From positions 1,178,001 through 1,242,000 of the forward strand of contig JAWPGT010000002.1 of assembly GCA_034638255.1 (NCBI GenBank): a DNA stretch of 64,000 bases. The letters run 5' to 3'. The stretch is from Coprinus comatus. Its lineage: Eukaryota > Basidiomycota > Agaricomycetes > Agaricales > Agaricaceae. The notes beneath the pieces were generated by a model. That model was not told where the DNA came from, made no database searches, and saw only the letters and a list, made by a program, of their open reading frames with translations. Each line of letters opens with the position of its first letter. The stretch's first letter is position 1. The position numbers and the translations under genes are program-made. This document shows, piece after piece, positions 10,795 through 22,206 of the stretch.

Positions 10795-12340
10795 GGCGCT
10801 GTAAGGCTCGACTACCTCAAGAATGCGTAGATTTTAATAGCCCAATTCAGGGCCATGTCACTCTCAGACCAGAAGATGACGAAGATATGTGGCATCTTTA
10901 CAACCTGATACAAGAAGGGGACTCTGTCCGCGCAACAACCATTCGGTATATCACCCATCCATATCCACCGTAACTCATCTGCTGATTATCGCAGTCGCAT
11001 TCAATCAGTATCAAATACAGGCTCGGTCGACTCGAATAGGATTCGATTGAACCTCACTGTCCGAGTCAGTCGAGTCGAATTTTCCCCTGGCGGCGGTGCT
11101 GCCCAGGAAACCAATGATCCCACTTCCGCTGCCTCCTCTGCTGGAAACACCAATGCGTCTCTGCATATATCTGGACAGGTCACCCAAGAAAACGCACATG
11201 TTCGACTTGGTGCATTTCACACCTTGGATATTGAAGCCAACCGGGACGTACGAATAGAGAAAGCCGATGGATGGGACAGTGTTGCACGGTCCAGGGTTGA
11301 AGAAAGCATAGTTCCTGGGCGAGGGGCAGAGGTGGCAGCACTGATTTGTGGGGAAGGATCTGCCACATTTTGTCTACTCTCGCAACATATGACGGTCGTC
11401 ACGCATCGGATCTCCATGCCTATTCCACGCAAAGCGGCAGCATCTGGGACATCGCAACATGAAAAAGCGCTAAACAAATTCTACACAGTAGTATTTGATG
11501 CTTTTCTTCGCCATGTTCCCTACGCAACTGCTAGTATTCGAGCAATTGTGATAGCCAGTCCTGGTTGGATTCGAGATGCAGTTTACGATTATTTATTAGC
11601 GGAAGCAAGCAAGCGTGGTGATAAACAACTACAGAAGGTATTGAGAGAAAAGATTGTCAAGGTGCATATAAGCAGTCCCCATGTACACAGTTTGGTCGAG
11701 GTGCTCAAGAGCCCAGAGGTACGCTATACACCAGTCATCTATGACAATACTACGCTTAGCTAGGTGTCTGAGATTACGGCGAGACTAAAAGAGACCAAGT
11801 TTGCTCGGGAAGGACTAATGCTCGACAAGTGAGACTGTGTACACATGTCGAGGAATAATTTGCTGACGGTCAACACAGGTTCTTCAAAATGTTGGGAACA
11901 GATGAGATGCGGGCTTGGTATGGGCCCGATCATGTTTGCCTCGCCGCCGATCGTGGCGCCATTGGCACACTACTCATTTCCGATGATCTGTTCCGGTAGT
12001 CTTACCTTATACTAACCGTCATCAAGTGTACTCAATTATTTACAGTGCGAGCGATCCTGCGACACGGAAAAGGTATGTGAACGTGACGGAAGCAGTACAA
12101 CGGAAGGGCGGGGAAGTGCTCATATTCTCAAGTATGCACGAGTCCGGACAACGTCAGTATATTTATTTAATTTGAAATTACTTTTTCTTATTGTTTTCTG
12201 CGTCAGAACTCAATCAGCTGACTGGCATTGCTGCTATATTAACCTTTCCTCTCGACATCGAGGTGGTCGAGGCTGAAGAGAGAGAGGCAGAGGAGGAAAG
12301 GAAACGCATCAACGAGGACTCTGCTAATGAGATCAATTAA
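10762..12340 (+). CDS. DOM34: Dom34/pelota ribosome-rescue factor
   Basis: Dom34 (pelota), the eRF1-like partner of Hbs1 that enters stalled ribosomes and splits them in no-go and non-stop decay. It is catalytically silent because it lacks the GGQ loop of eRF1. Seven exons: 10762-10800, 10851-10945, 10995-11718, 11764-11828, 11879-11995, 12046-12152, 12207-12340. The N terminus [20 protein letters not shown] is the classic pelota start. [19 protein letters not shown] follows in exon 2. The central domain has [20 protein letters not shown] and [20 protein letters not shown]. The C-terminal domain has [20 protein letters not shown], then [20 protein letters not shown] and an acidic tail. The tiny first exon was found from the family N terminus and a clean GT..AG intron. 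Confidence 0.93.
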
Positions 12341-12400
12341 ATGACGTCACAATGTCCTACAAGACTGCAGATCGAAGTACATACATAATGTACCAGAACC

Positions 12401-14726
12401 ATGAAGCAATTTCTTTCCTGTTTGCAGCGAACTTCTCAGATGCCAAAACACAACAGATCCCCTACTCCTCTCCAGTCTGAACTCATTTCAGAATGTTTTC
12501 AACTTAAGCGACAACGACTAGCGAAAATCACCCCTTTCAATCCAATAAAGGTTGCAACTGCAGATGCCGCGGCCTTGGTCGATGCCAATCCTCCTTACCT
12601 CCATATTCAACAAAATATGAAGAGGGGAATGCCAGACCCAGGTAAAGGAGAAACCGTATTCTATTGGATGAGAATGGGAGACCTTCGCAGTATGGGTCTA
12701 TTTCACATACTGACCGTATCTTGAAAAATTGATTTGTCTCGGTTTCTTCAGTACATGACAACACAGCACTTTACTTGGCCTCGGAGCGCGCTCAATCAGA
12801 GGGCATTCCTTTAATCGGTCTATTTGTTATCAGCCCGCAAGACTATATCGCGCATGACCGTAGTCCAAGGCGTATTGATTTCGTCCTGCGCAATTTGAAA
12901 CATCTGCAGGTTTGGTTTTTCGTGCACAAGTGAAGTAACAATACTAATCACTTGCAGGATGAACTGCATGCACGTCACATTCCTTTGTATATCATCACCC
13001 ACAGTCCACGAGTATCTCTCCCGGAACGAGTTCTTGAAATCATTCAGCATAATGGCTGCAAGCATCTATACGCGAATATCGAATACGAACTAGATGAGCT
13101 AAGGAGGGACTTATGTGTCTGCAAACTAGCTCAAGAGCAGAATGTCCGAATCAACCTTTGTCATGACAAGTGCATTATCGAACCGGGGGTCATTCGGACG
13201 AAACAAAACAAAGTGTATACTGTAAGGATATTAGTTTTCTATACCATGTCAACACCTCAATTAATCTGAATTTCCGCAAGGTATTTTCTCCGTGGTGGAA
13301 GAACTGGATTGCCACTTTGAATCAACATCTCGCATTATACACCGACGAACATCCAATTCCAGCACCGAACTTGAAGTCTATCTGGAAAAACATTAGTCTT
13401 GTACATCTGTTCCAAACGCAAGTACCCTCGTTTATTGAGGGATTTGAACTCGATGAAGGGGACGCTTCGAATATGACAGAGTATTGGCCAGCCGGGGAGG
13501 CTACATCTACTGAGGTATTACCGAGATAAATAATCATGTAACTCCATGTCATTGAAGATGTGCAGATTCTGAAAAGATTCTTGGGAACAAAGGCCCGTCA
13601 GTCACAGTTAGGCGCTATACATCCTCTGACGGCTGGCGCCCGAGATGGTACAAAGAACAATCGAGTGCAAATGTATCATCAATCCAGGGATCAAATGGAC
13701 AAAGACAATACTAGTCGACTAAGGTACGCGCCCATCTGTACAAAATCAAAATCAAGTTATCAAGTAGTATTGACGCAAAGTCCAGTGTATACTTGTCTTC
13801 TGGGGTCCTATCCGTCAGGGAATGTATTCGTCAGGTAATGCAACTTACGGACTCCAAAAAGGTGAACTCAGACCCCTCAACTGGAATAGGACGTTGGGTT
13901 CAGGAATTGGCATGGCGAGATTTTTACACCGAAATTCTTGCGCATTTCCCTCGTGTGTCCATGGGACGGCCATATCAAGAAAAGTTCTCTCAGATAGTCT
14001 GGGAGAATCACCAAAGCCCCCAAGATTCTATAGCTGATAAAAAGAACTTGGAAGGCGGCAATGGAGATGCGTTCCAGAGATGGAAAGAAGGGAAAACCGG
14101 TGTACCTATTGTGGATGCGGCGATGCGATGCATGCGCCAAATGGGTTGGGTTCACAATCGTGCGAGGATGATTGCTGCTATGTATCTGACCAAGGACCTT
14201 ATGATTGACTGGAGGGCCGGAGAACAGGTGTGTGTACTGATTTTGATCCTTCACTGTTGGCACTGTGATTTAATATACTTTATGATTTATTACGATACAG
14301 TACTTTATGCAATCTCTTATAGACGGTGACCTCTCCTCAAACAATGGTGGATGGCAATGGTGCGCCAGTACCGGTGTTGACCCTTGTCCTTACTTCCGTA
14401 TCTTCAACCCACACACTCAAAGCACCAAGGTGATGGCTCTTTCAATCCTTTAATGATCTTCTCCTTAACTCGCTCTTAAAAAAAATAGGCTGACCCAACT
14501 GGCGAGTTTATTCGATATTGGGTTCCAGAGCTTAGCAGAGCCCGAGGTGATGGTATACCATGAATAATATTTGCCTACAGCTTTAACTGTCTAACACTTT
14601 TACTTAGAACTACATAATCTTCCACCCTCAGTTGCAGACAAACTTGGATATCCGAGGATACTTATAAACCACCAGGATGCTCGTAATAGGGCGTTGAGAA
14701 GATTCAAGAACCCTGGACAGGGATAA
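12401..14726 (+). CDS. PHR1: CPD deoxyribodipyrimidine photolyase (class I)
   Basis: Light-driven flavoenzyme that splits cyclobutane pyrimidine dimers in DNA. Nine exons trace in frame: 12401-12689, 12752-12909, 12958-13221, 13281-13514, 13566-13723, 13786-14227, 14301-14429, 14489-14546, 14608-14726. The N-terminal antenna domain begins at [18 protein letters not shown]. The FAD-binding helical domain contains [35 protein letters not shown], then [20 protein letters not shown] and [19 protein letters not shown]. The substrate/FAD end is [20 protein letters not shown]. The N terminus [20 protein letters not shown] could be a mitochondrial targeting extension; a second Met at 12440 would give the shorter nuclear form. 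It starts only 60 bases after Dom34 stops. Confidence 0.93.
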
Positions 14727-14766
14727 GTTACGAGAGACTACATATCTCTCTTTTTATGGTGGCGCA

Positions 14767-14946
14767 TGTCATGATATGATCACGTGACGTTGTAGATATA
14801 CATCCTCGTAGATACACTGTAATATTTTCATCTTTGTTCATTTCGCTTATAGGTATGTACTACGGTACATTCCTAGTCTCTTCTAATATATTACAGTGTA
14901 TCTACGAGGATGTATATCTACAACGTCACGTGATCATATCATGACA
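14767..14946. mobile_element. 180-bp foldback MITE with perfect 59-bp terminal inverted repeats
   Basis: Bases 14767-14825 are the exact reverse complement of 14888-14946 (59 of 59 positions by eye), separated by a 62-base spacer. The element begins TGTCATGATATGATCACGTG and ends with its complement. It is flanked on both sides by GCGCA (14762-14766 and 14947-14951), a good 5-bp target-site duplication. It encodes nothing, so it must be mobilised in trans. Perfect arms point to a young copy or to strong pairing-driven conservation. It lies 40 bases after the photolyase stop, so it is probably transcribed in that gene's 3' UTR, where it would fold into a long hairpin. Confidence 0.8.
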
Positions 14947-14951
14947 GCGCA

Positions 14952-15756
14952 TGGTGGCTGATATAGTGGCTGAAGCCATAGTGGTTAGGCACATATCGAC
15001 ATGCATACAGTATAAAAATAGAACCTACGGATCATTGTACCATGTTATAAATGACTTAAAATCACCTCCATTCAACACTTTAGTTCATTTTTCCAACTCT
15101 CGTAACTCACAAATTACGCCCAGCCATCTCCTTCGCATCTTCTGGATGTAGAAATCACGCTAAAATCAGGCCAGCGGAAAAGATAAAATTCTCTACTTCT
15201 AGCTTGAAAATGTTGACAGGATGAATTTTGTACATGGTATGTTTGCAGACACTCGGACTGTTATTCTGATCTAGGGCGTTTGGATATCACTATAAGCCCA
15301 TCAGTGTAAGCAACAAACAACAAAAACCAATTTCGTTATATATAGTCACGAGGTGACTGCTGCCAGACATTTCAAGTTTAGCGTCCCAACCCCAACAACA
15401 GGTTGATATCACTGGATAGGGATTACCGTGCAGAGCACTGCTACGATTTTCACGGGAAAAAATGTGCACGAAACACCCAACTACAGTCATGTTCACGAAT
15501 CACTATCGTAAAAACAAGGCGCGAAATAAATAGGGATTGTTGAAATCCTATGTTACTACTCTACTGAACCCCCACTCAGCTTCCGTAGAAAGCTGCTCGG
15601 AGAGCCAAAGCAGTATTGTCACCCCTATGCAATGCCTGGCCTCTCGCCGAGGTCCCAGGACCAACTACCCCAAACGGTCGCATCATCAACATAAACGGCT
15701 GAGTCCTTAAATAACCAGTCCACGAGCGCTGTTGAAGCGAAAGTATAGAAATCAGT
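14952..15756. other. Intergenic between MITE and methionine synthase
   Basis: Convergent spacer: photolyase runs in from the left and methionine synthase ends at 15757 on the minus strand. An imperfect short direct repeat of GTGGCTGA follows the MITE (about 14954-14985). No reading frame or RNA gene was recognised; the part next to 15757 will be 3' UTR. Confidence 0.5.
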
Positions 15757-18443
15757 TTAAGCGTAGTTTTGGCGGGCCCACTTGGCGGCTTCGACGAGGT
15801 TGACGAGCGAAGCTTCAGTTTCCTTCCATCCACGGGTCTTCAAACCACAATCCTGCATAATTGTTTAGAACTGACTTCCATATAACATATGTTTAATTTG
15901 ACTTACGGGGTTGACAAAGAGAAGGGACTCTGGGAGGATATCAAGCATGGATTTGAGGCGATCTTTGATCTCTTGGTTTCCAGGGAACGCGAGGAGAATG
16001 GATATCGTAAACACCCGGACCAATTTGGTTGGAGTAGCCATATTGCTTGAAAGTCTCAAGTAATTTCATATCACTCTTAGAAGCTTCGATAGAGATGACG
16101 TCAGCATCAAGACGTTGGATCGAAGGGAAGATATCATCGAAGTCAGAGTAGCAGAAGTGAGAATGAGTTTGGAGTTTATCGGTAACACCGGCGGTCGAGA
16201 GCTTGAAGGAATCAACGGCCCACTTGAGGTAAGCATCCCAGTCAGCACGACGGAGGGGCAGCTAAAGAAGGAAGGATGAGCATTGCTTATGCTAGTTTGT
16301 TAAATAAGTGTAACTTACACCCTCACGAATAGCAGGCTCATCGACTTGAATGGCGCTTATTCCAGCTTTCTCGAGGTCAACAACTTCGTCTCGAAGGGCC
16401 AAAGCAAGTTGCTTGGACTGGATTTCGCGAGAAACGTCGGCACGAGGGAAAGACCAGTTGAGAATAGTAACTGGGCCGGTAAGCATGCCCTTCATGGGCT
16501 TCTTAGTCAAGCTTTGGGCATAGCTGCTCCATTTAACGGTCATGGGGTTGGGACGGCTGACGTCGGAGACGATAATGGGGGGGCGAACGTAACTAAAAAA
16601 AACGCCGGTTAGTCTCGATTTCAAGAAGAATAATGAGGACGATTTACCGAGATCCGTAGCTTTGAACCCAAGCATTTTGAGTGAAAACGAATCCACTGAG
16701 AAGTTCCCCGAAATATTGGACCATGTCATTGCGCTCAGGTTCACCGTGAACGAATAGATCAAGATCGATCTTTTCTTGGAAGCGAACAACAGTCTCGATC
16801 TCCTTCTTGATGAATTCTTCGTATTCCTCAGGAGTGATTTCGCTCTTGCCGAGCTTAGCACGAGCTTGACGAATTTCCTTGGTTTGCTATAGTAATAGAT
16901 TAGTTTTGGCGATAATTGTTATAACTTGGTTATACGCACAGGGAAGGAGCCGATAGTAGTTGTGGGGAACTTGGGAAGGTTAAGGTGCTTAGCCTGAATA
17001 TCCTTGCGAATGGGGAAGGGACTCTGGCGCTCGAGCTGATCGGGTGTGATGGCTGCAACACGCTTGCGGACAGTATCATCAGAGTTCTTTTCGAACTCGC
17101 GACGCTTAGCAATGGAAACCTTGTTTTCCTCGAGTGCGGCAGCGACAGCAGGATCTTGTGAACCGGAGAGAACAGCAGCGATAGTAGCGACTTCCTTGGC
17201 CTTCTCAAGGGCAAAGGAGAACCAGTCCTTCTGTTCGTTGGTCAGCTTCTTTTCAGAAGTAAGAGTAACAGGGGTGTGAAGGAGGGAGGAAGAAGTAGCA
17301 ACGATGACGCGGTCCTGGCCAAGTGCATCAATGGCAGTCTGGGCGAGTTTGATGGCGGCAGAAAAGTCTGTCTTCCAGATGTTACGCCCGGAGACAAGGC
17401 CCAAAGAGAGAACAATGGGAGTTGGCTTGATGGCAGTAACGACCTCGTCAAGTTGACCAGGGGCACGATCAAGGTCAATGTGAAGTCCAGCAATAGGTAG
17501 CTTGGAGATGAAGTTCACATTGGAATCCAGGCGAGCGAAGTAAGTAGCGAGTAATATCTTGGGAGAGACAGGGGCAAGCTCTGCGTAAGTAGCGGCATAC
17601 TCCTTTTCAAGGGCAGCAGCGCTGTCCAGGACCAAAACAGGCTCATCAATTTGAACCCATTCAACACCCGCAGCCTTCAAGTCACCGAGAAGTTTCTTGT
17701 AGATAGGAAGGAGCTTGGGAAGGAGAGAAATAGGGCGGAAACCAGTTTTAGCGGACTTTGCGGCCTTTCCGAGGGTAAGGAAGGAAATGGGACCAAGGAT
17801 AACGGGACGGGTGGTAACACCAGCTTCCTTGGCCTCCTTGAATTCTTCGAGGGCCTTGTTGAAGTTGAGCTTGAAATCAGTCTCCTCAGAGAATTCAGGA
17901 ACGACAAAGTGGTAGTTCGAATCAAACCTATGTTGAATAAAATTGACTAATGTGTAACGTAGGCGAGTAACATAAAAACTAACCATTTTTTCATTTCCGA
18001 TGCTGGGACATCAACGTTCTCGGTTTGACGTCCACGACCCATAGCGAAGTAGACATCAAGAGGAGAAAGACCGAGACCAACGTAACGTTTGGGAATAACA
18101 TTAAAGGCAGCGGAGTGGTCCAATACATGATCATACAGAGAGAACTCGCCACTGATTTATCGATTAAAACAGGAGTAGATAAGATTGACGATCGATAGCA
18201 TACCTTGGCACAAGATCGACGCCTTGGGCTTTGATGCTAGTCCAGCTGGCCTTCTTGACATCGGCGGCAGCCTTGGTCAGGTCTTCGGCAGAGATCTTAC
18301 CTGCCCAGTAAGCCTCGACGGCCTTCTTAATCTCGCGGTTGGCACCTAAGTGTAAAATTCATGTGATGAGTAACGATGAAGGAGTGGCAGAAAGTGGCAA
18401 TCATACCGATGCGAGGGAATCCGAGTACGCTGGAGGAAACCAT
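15757..18443 (-). CDS. MET6: Cobalamin-independent methionine synthase (apparent frameshift)
   Basis: MetE-type 5-methyltetrahydropteroyltriglutamate-homocysteine methyltransferase, making methionine in the cytosol. The N terminus [20 protein letters not shown] and [20 protein letters not shown] are typical. So are [13 protein letters not shown] in the N-terminal half and [18 protein letters not shown] at the hinge. The catalytic half has [36 protein letters not shown], the zinc ligands in [13 protein letters not shown], and DCGLKTRGW carrying the final Cys ligand. At about 15980-15986 the frame shifts by one base, between [11 protein letters not shown] and [18 protein letters not shown]: one base too many in a CCC/T/GG context. 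As written, the protein would stop 14 codons on and lose the last Cys ligand. The downstream frame is otherwise perfect, so I read this as a sequencing indel. Confidence 0.93.
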
Positions 18444-18498
18444 TTTTTGGAGGAGGGTAATGGTTGGTAAAGAAAAGAGGGAATGGTGGAATAGGGGG

Positions 18499-18506
18499 TT
18501 TTTATA
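18499..18506 (-). promoter_or_regulatory. TATA box of methionine synthase
   Basis: Minus-strand TATAAAAA lies about 56-63 bases before the MET6 ATG at 18443, a usual position for a highly expressed fungal gene. Confidence 0.5.
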
Positions 18507-18540
18507 TCCAGGGACTATGGCGAGACCGGTATGCCATCGG

Positions 18541-18546
18541 CACGTG
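18541..18546. promoter_or_regulatory. CACGTG E-box upstream of methionine synthase
   Basis: A palindromic CACGTG lies about 98 bases before the MET6 ATG and 35 bases behind the TATA box. In yeasts this core is the Cbf1 site through which Met4 activates sulfur amino acid genes. A single six-base match is weak evidence by itself; its position in a MET promoter is what makes it worth noting. Confidence 0.35.
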
Positions 18547-18718
18547 CTTGAGCTCGTCCTGATAATCGATGAAGAGAATGATCTTTCAATTGGTCACCGT
18601 GTAAAATCGTATGTTTAGACACATCAGGGTAATTATTACAGATAATAATAGCACAGAATAGCACGACATCTTTACAAAACTGAATAGCAGCCCCAGGCAG
18701 CCCCATACTTACTCCTCA

Positions 18719-20153
18719 CTATGCCCCATTTCCTTGATTTGGATATGCGGAGAAATCTTTGATGCGCTGAACTGCCGCGCGTATGATGTTTCGCCCGTTC
18801 TTAACTTTGATAACAGATTTTGGCTTTGTACCAGCCAAGTGCAAGTCTGCATCGACAATTGAACCTGGAAGTGCTAGCGAGATCATATCTTCTTGGTCTG
18901 TTGCGGGGCGAGCAACCGCCACGCGATCCACGGCATGAACGGAGGGCGTTTTAACGGCTAGCGAGGATTTTGAGGAGTCGTTTCCAGAAGTCGTAGCGAT
19001 GTCAGGTTTGGACCTTATTCCAGGAATAAACGCTCCCGGTCCGGCTGGTCGATCGATAGGGCATAGGAGATCTTGCTCATTATCTGGCTGAGACGACTCA
19101 TCGACGGGACTGCGACATCCATATGCACCATCACAATCTTGGAATGGAGTACGCGGATCACAATCTACAATTACTTCGACCGAACGAGTACTGGTGAGGG
19201 GCTTGGTTTCGGTTGGTTTCTTCCGGAAAAAGGTAGTAATGTTCACGATCCGGTCACGGAGCTCTTCCAAACTAATACGTTCGAATGGATCCAGAGTAAA
19301 AACACTCTTGATTATTGCATTGGCCTCGGAAGATATAGGCAATACATTGCCTAGGAAGTCGCGGTCGCGTATAAATGCAAGATAGCATGCATCATCCATC
19401 GTTGCGTATCGCCAGGGATTACGGCCAGAGATCATATTGACTAGAATGACGCCCATGGACCATATGTCTGTCTGCTTCGAAGAGTACATCAAACGCGGCT
19501 TTTGTTCACCAATACACTCTAAGGGGATAATTGAACCAACTTGTCAAATGTTGGCCCAGAGTAGACGCACCAGGGCTCATATAATAACAACTCCCACAAC
19601 CGTATTCCGCAGACGCTGTGCTTCTCGTAGATAACCCGAAGTCAGCTAGTTTGATACTTTGAGAAGCTTCTGACCAAAGAATGTTCTCGGGTTTGATATC
19701 TCGATGAAAGATACCCCTACTATGACAGTGCCAAAGCGCATCGATAATCTGAAGGTATATCTTCTTTACGAGTTGGTCGTTATTCTGAAAGATCTGTCTC
19801 TCTGTGATTGCTCCAAATAAATCTCCTCCTTCAACGAGCTCCATTACAATATACATCCAATCGTCATCGCGGAAGGTTCTCTCGAAGTGAACAATGTTAG
19901 GATGTCCTTGAAGCATAGGGTGGTGCACCAGTTCCCGTCGTTGAAATTCACCCTTGGTTGATCCGGGATCATGAATTGGCATGCATTTGATGGCATAGTA
20001 TGTCCGGTTATTTGAAGGAGAAGTGAGGTCCAAGGCTCGATAAACCTTTCCATAAGCACCAGAGCCCAAAAGTTTGTCCAACAAGTATCGTCCTTTATCG
20101 ACCACGTAGCCAGTAAAATCGGGCATTCCTCCCGTAGTGGACTGTCGCGGCAT
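18719..20153 (-). CDS. Ser/Thr protein kinase, Ran1/Sks1-like
   Basis: Two exons: 20153-19571 and 19518-18719. Kinase domain at the N terminus: glycine loop LGSGAYGKVYRA, ATP lysine in YYAIKCMPI, catalytic loop GIFHRDIKPENILW, magnesium site LADFGLST, and the activation/P+1 segment GCGSCYYMSPECIGEQ. Lobe-C motifs are DIWSMGVILVNMISGRNPWR and FTLDPFERISLEELR. All catalytic residues are present, so it should be active. The layout matches fungal Ran1/Pat1, Vhs1 and Sks1 kinases, which link nutrients to growth and meiosis; the exact orthologue is uncertain. The C-terminal tail of about 150 residues is Ser/Pro-rich and probably regulatory. It runs in the same direction as MET6, 275 bases upstream of it. 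Confidence 0.88.
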
Positions 20154-20484
20154 GTTGAATTTACGAAAAGAACGTGGATCTGAACGGAGGCCAAGTTTAT
20201 CGATGATTATAGAATATTTGCGCAGTAAATAGTACCTTCGCAGAAGTCTTTTTAGGGGAAGTTACAGTCTGAATCCATTATGAATGGCGCGGTGGCTGAC
20301 ATGGCAAGTGAGACTGAACCTAGGAGTCAGGACTAGGGGACGATTCAATAGTATTAATATATTTATCCGAAATTCCTTCTTTCCGGTACGGCGTGCCTGC
20401 GGTCCGTCAAGCTTGCTTGATGAGTCAAAAGGTAGAGTGTTTTGGAGGATGTTCTGTTGTAAACCCATCATCCCCTTCCAGAAG
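20154..20484. promoter_or_regulatory. Divergent promoter between kinase and polyol dehydrogenase
   Basis: Non-coding 331-base spacer between a minus-strand start (20153) and a plus-strand start (20485). It includes an AT-rich stretch at about 20348-20368. No specific operator could be identified by eye. Confidence 0.4.
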
Positions 20485-22206
20485 ATGTCCGACAACCCAT
20501 CCTTCGTACTACACGGCATTGAAAACGTTGCCATTGAGCAGCGTCCGATCCCAGAACGTGAGTGATCGCTACTCGAGTTTAATCTAGACTGAGCAGTGAT
20601 TAACCCAAACGCAATCTGTAGCCGGTCCTGACGATGTAGTTGTTGAAGTGAAGAAGACAGGTGCGGGCCTTGATCGCGACATGGGAGATGATGGTACTGA
20701 TTGACTTTGCTGGTTATGTAGGTATTTGCGGGTCCGATGTATGTCCTTTGTACATGATCGATAGCCAACTCGAATCACCGACACTTCTTCAAGGTGCACT
20801 ATCTTGTCCATGGTCGTATCGGGGACTTTGTAGTAGAGAACCCCATGGTGATTCATCGGTCTGGGTCTCGGCAACTGGTCACATTCTCATCATTGTGTAA
20901 AGGTTCTTGGCCATGAATCTGCTGGTGTCATTGCCAAGGGTAGATTGGATCATCTTAATTAATGCATCATCATTCTGACCTCTTCAACTAGTTGGTTCTA
21001 ATGTTAAACACCTCAATGTTGGCGATCGGGTGGCAATGGAACCCGGAGCTACTTGCAGTATATATTCATCTAATTTCATGATTTGGACTTCCTCTTGATG
21101 TTACTTCACAGGAAAATGTGATGCATGCAAATTAGGACGCTATGAGGTGTGTTTCAACAGCATGCTGTCTTTAAAAACCATATTATTCAAGTTCCTTAGT
21201 TGTGTCCCGATATCATCTTTGCAGCAACTCCTCCTTATGATGGCACCCTTGCGCGTTTCTATCGCCTCCCTGCGGACCTAGCATATCCTCTTCCTGAGAA
21301 ATTGACACTCGAAGATGGTGCAATGGTGCGATACATGCCCTTGAATTCTGTCCTTTGACTAACTCTAGTCAATAGATGGAACCATTAGCTGTTGGTGTTC
21401 ATTCGGTTGCAAACCTCGGTGGTTTCCGTGCAGGCCAATCCATTGCCGTCTTTGGATGTGGCCCTGTTGGACTGCTCTGCATGGCTGTTGCAAAAGCCCT
21501 AGGTGCATCGCGTGTCATTGCAGTTGACATTGCCCCCCAACGCTTGGAATTTGCCAAATCTTATGCTGCGACACAAACATACCTTCCCCCGCAATTCCTC
21601 GAAGGAGAATCAAAGACTGATTATAGTAGGCGAAACGCAGAACAGATGAAGAAGGAACTCGGTATCCAAGATAGAGGTAGCCAAGCTATTGACCTTGTTA
21701 TTGATGCCAGCGGCGCCGAAGTGTCTATTCAGACCGCATTTTTTACAGTAAAATCGGGTGGGACCTTCGTGCAGGTAAACCACAACTTATAATGCTTTTG
21801 TTTCATGTGTTGAGTTAGATTACCAGGTCGGCATGGGCGTCCCTAATGTGACTATCAACGTTGGTCTTCTACTTGTAAAGGAAGTGGTTTACAAAGGCTC
21901 CTTCCGCTATGGCGTATGAATTGCATTTTATCTCTCGCCGTTTTCTTACTAAATGTCCCTTTCTCTTTAGCCTGGCGACTACCCATTAGCCATTAGCCTA
22001 GTTGCTAATGGCAAAGTAGATTTGAAACCACTTGTTACTCATCGGTAAGTTTGCTTTTCTGGAGAAGAATTTGACGACAAAACCTATTCTTATCACTTCA
22101 CAGCTACTCTTTCAACGACGCCACTGCTGCATTCCAGGCAACGCGTTCTGGAAAAGGTGGAGATGGTAAAGGTGTCATTAAGGTCATCATCTCAGGCCCA
22201 GAATAA
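20485..22206 (+). CDS. XYL2: D-xylulose reductase (xylitol dehydrogenase), zinc MDR family
   Basis: Medium-chain zinc alcohol dehydrogenase that oxidises xylitol or sorbitol with NAD. Start MSDNPSFVLHGIENVAIEQR. The catalytic zinc residues are seen in KKTGICGSD, LGHESAG and MEPLAVGVHS. The structural zinc cysteines lie in GATCRKCDACKLGRYELCPD. The Rossmann fold is SIAVFGCGPVGLLCMAVAKA with VIAVDIAPQRLEFAK, the Asp favouring NAD over NADP. The C terminus reads KGGDGKGVIKVIISGPE. The gene has about nine short exons, one of them only 17 bases (20721-20737), joined in frame. Sorbitol dehydrogenase is nearly indistinguishable by sequence from xylitol dehydrogenase, so the substrate is inferred. 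Confidence 0.9.

Noticed and set aside
15757..18443. Reading MET6 as a true pseudogene
   Set aside because: Only one homopolymer base is wrong, all splice sites and other motifs are intact, and two other essential genes show the same type of break.
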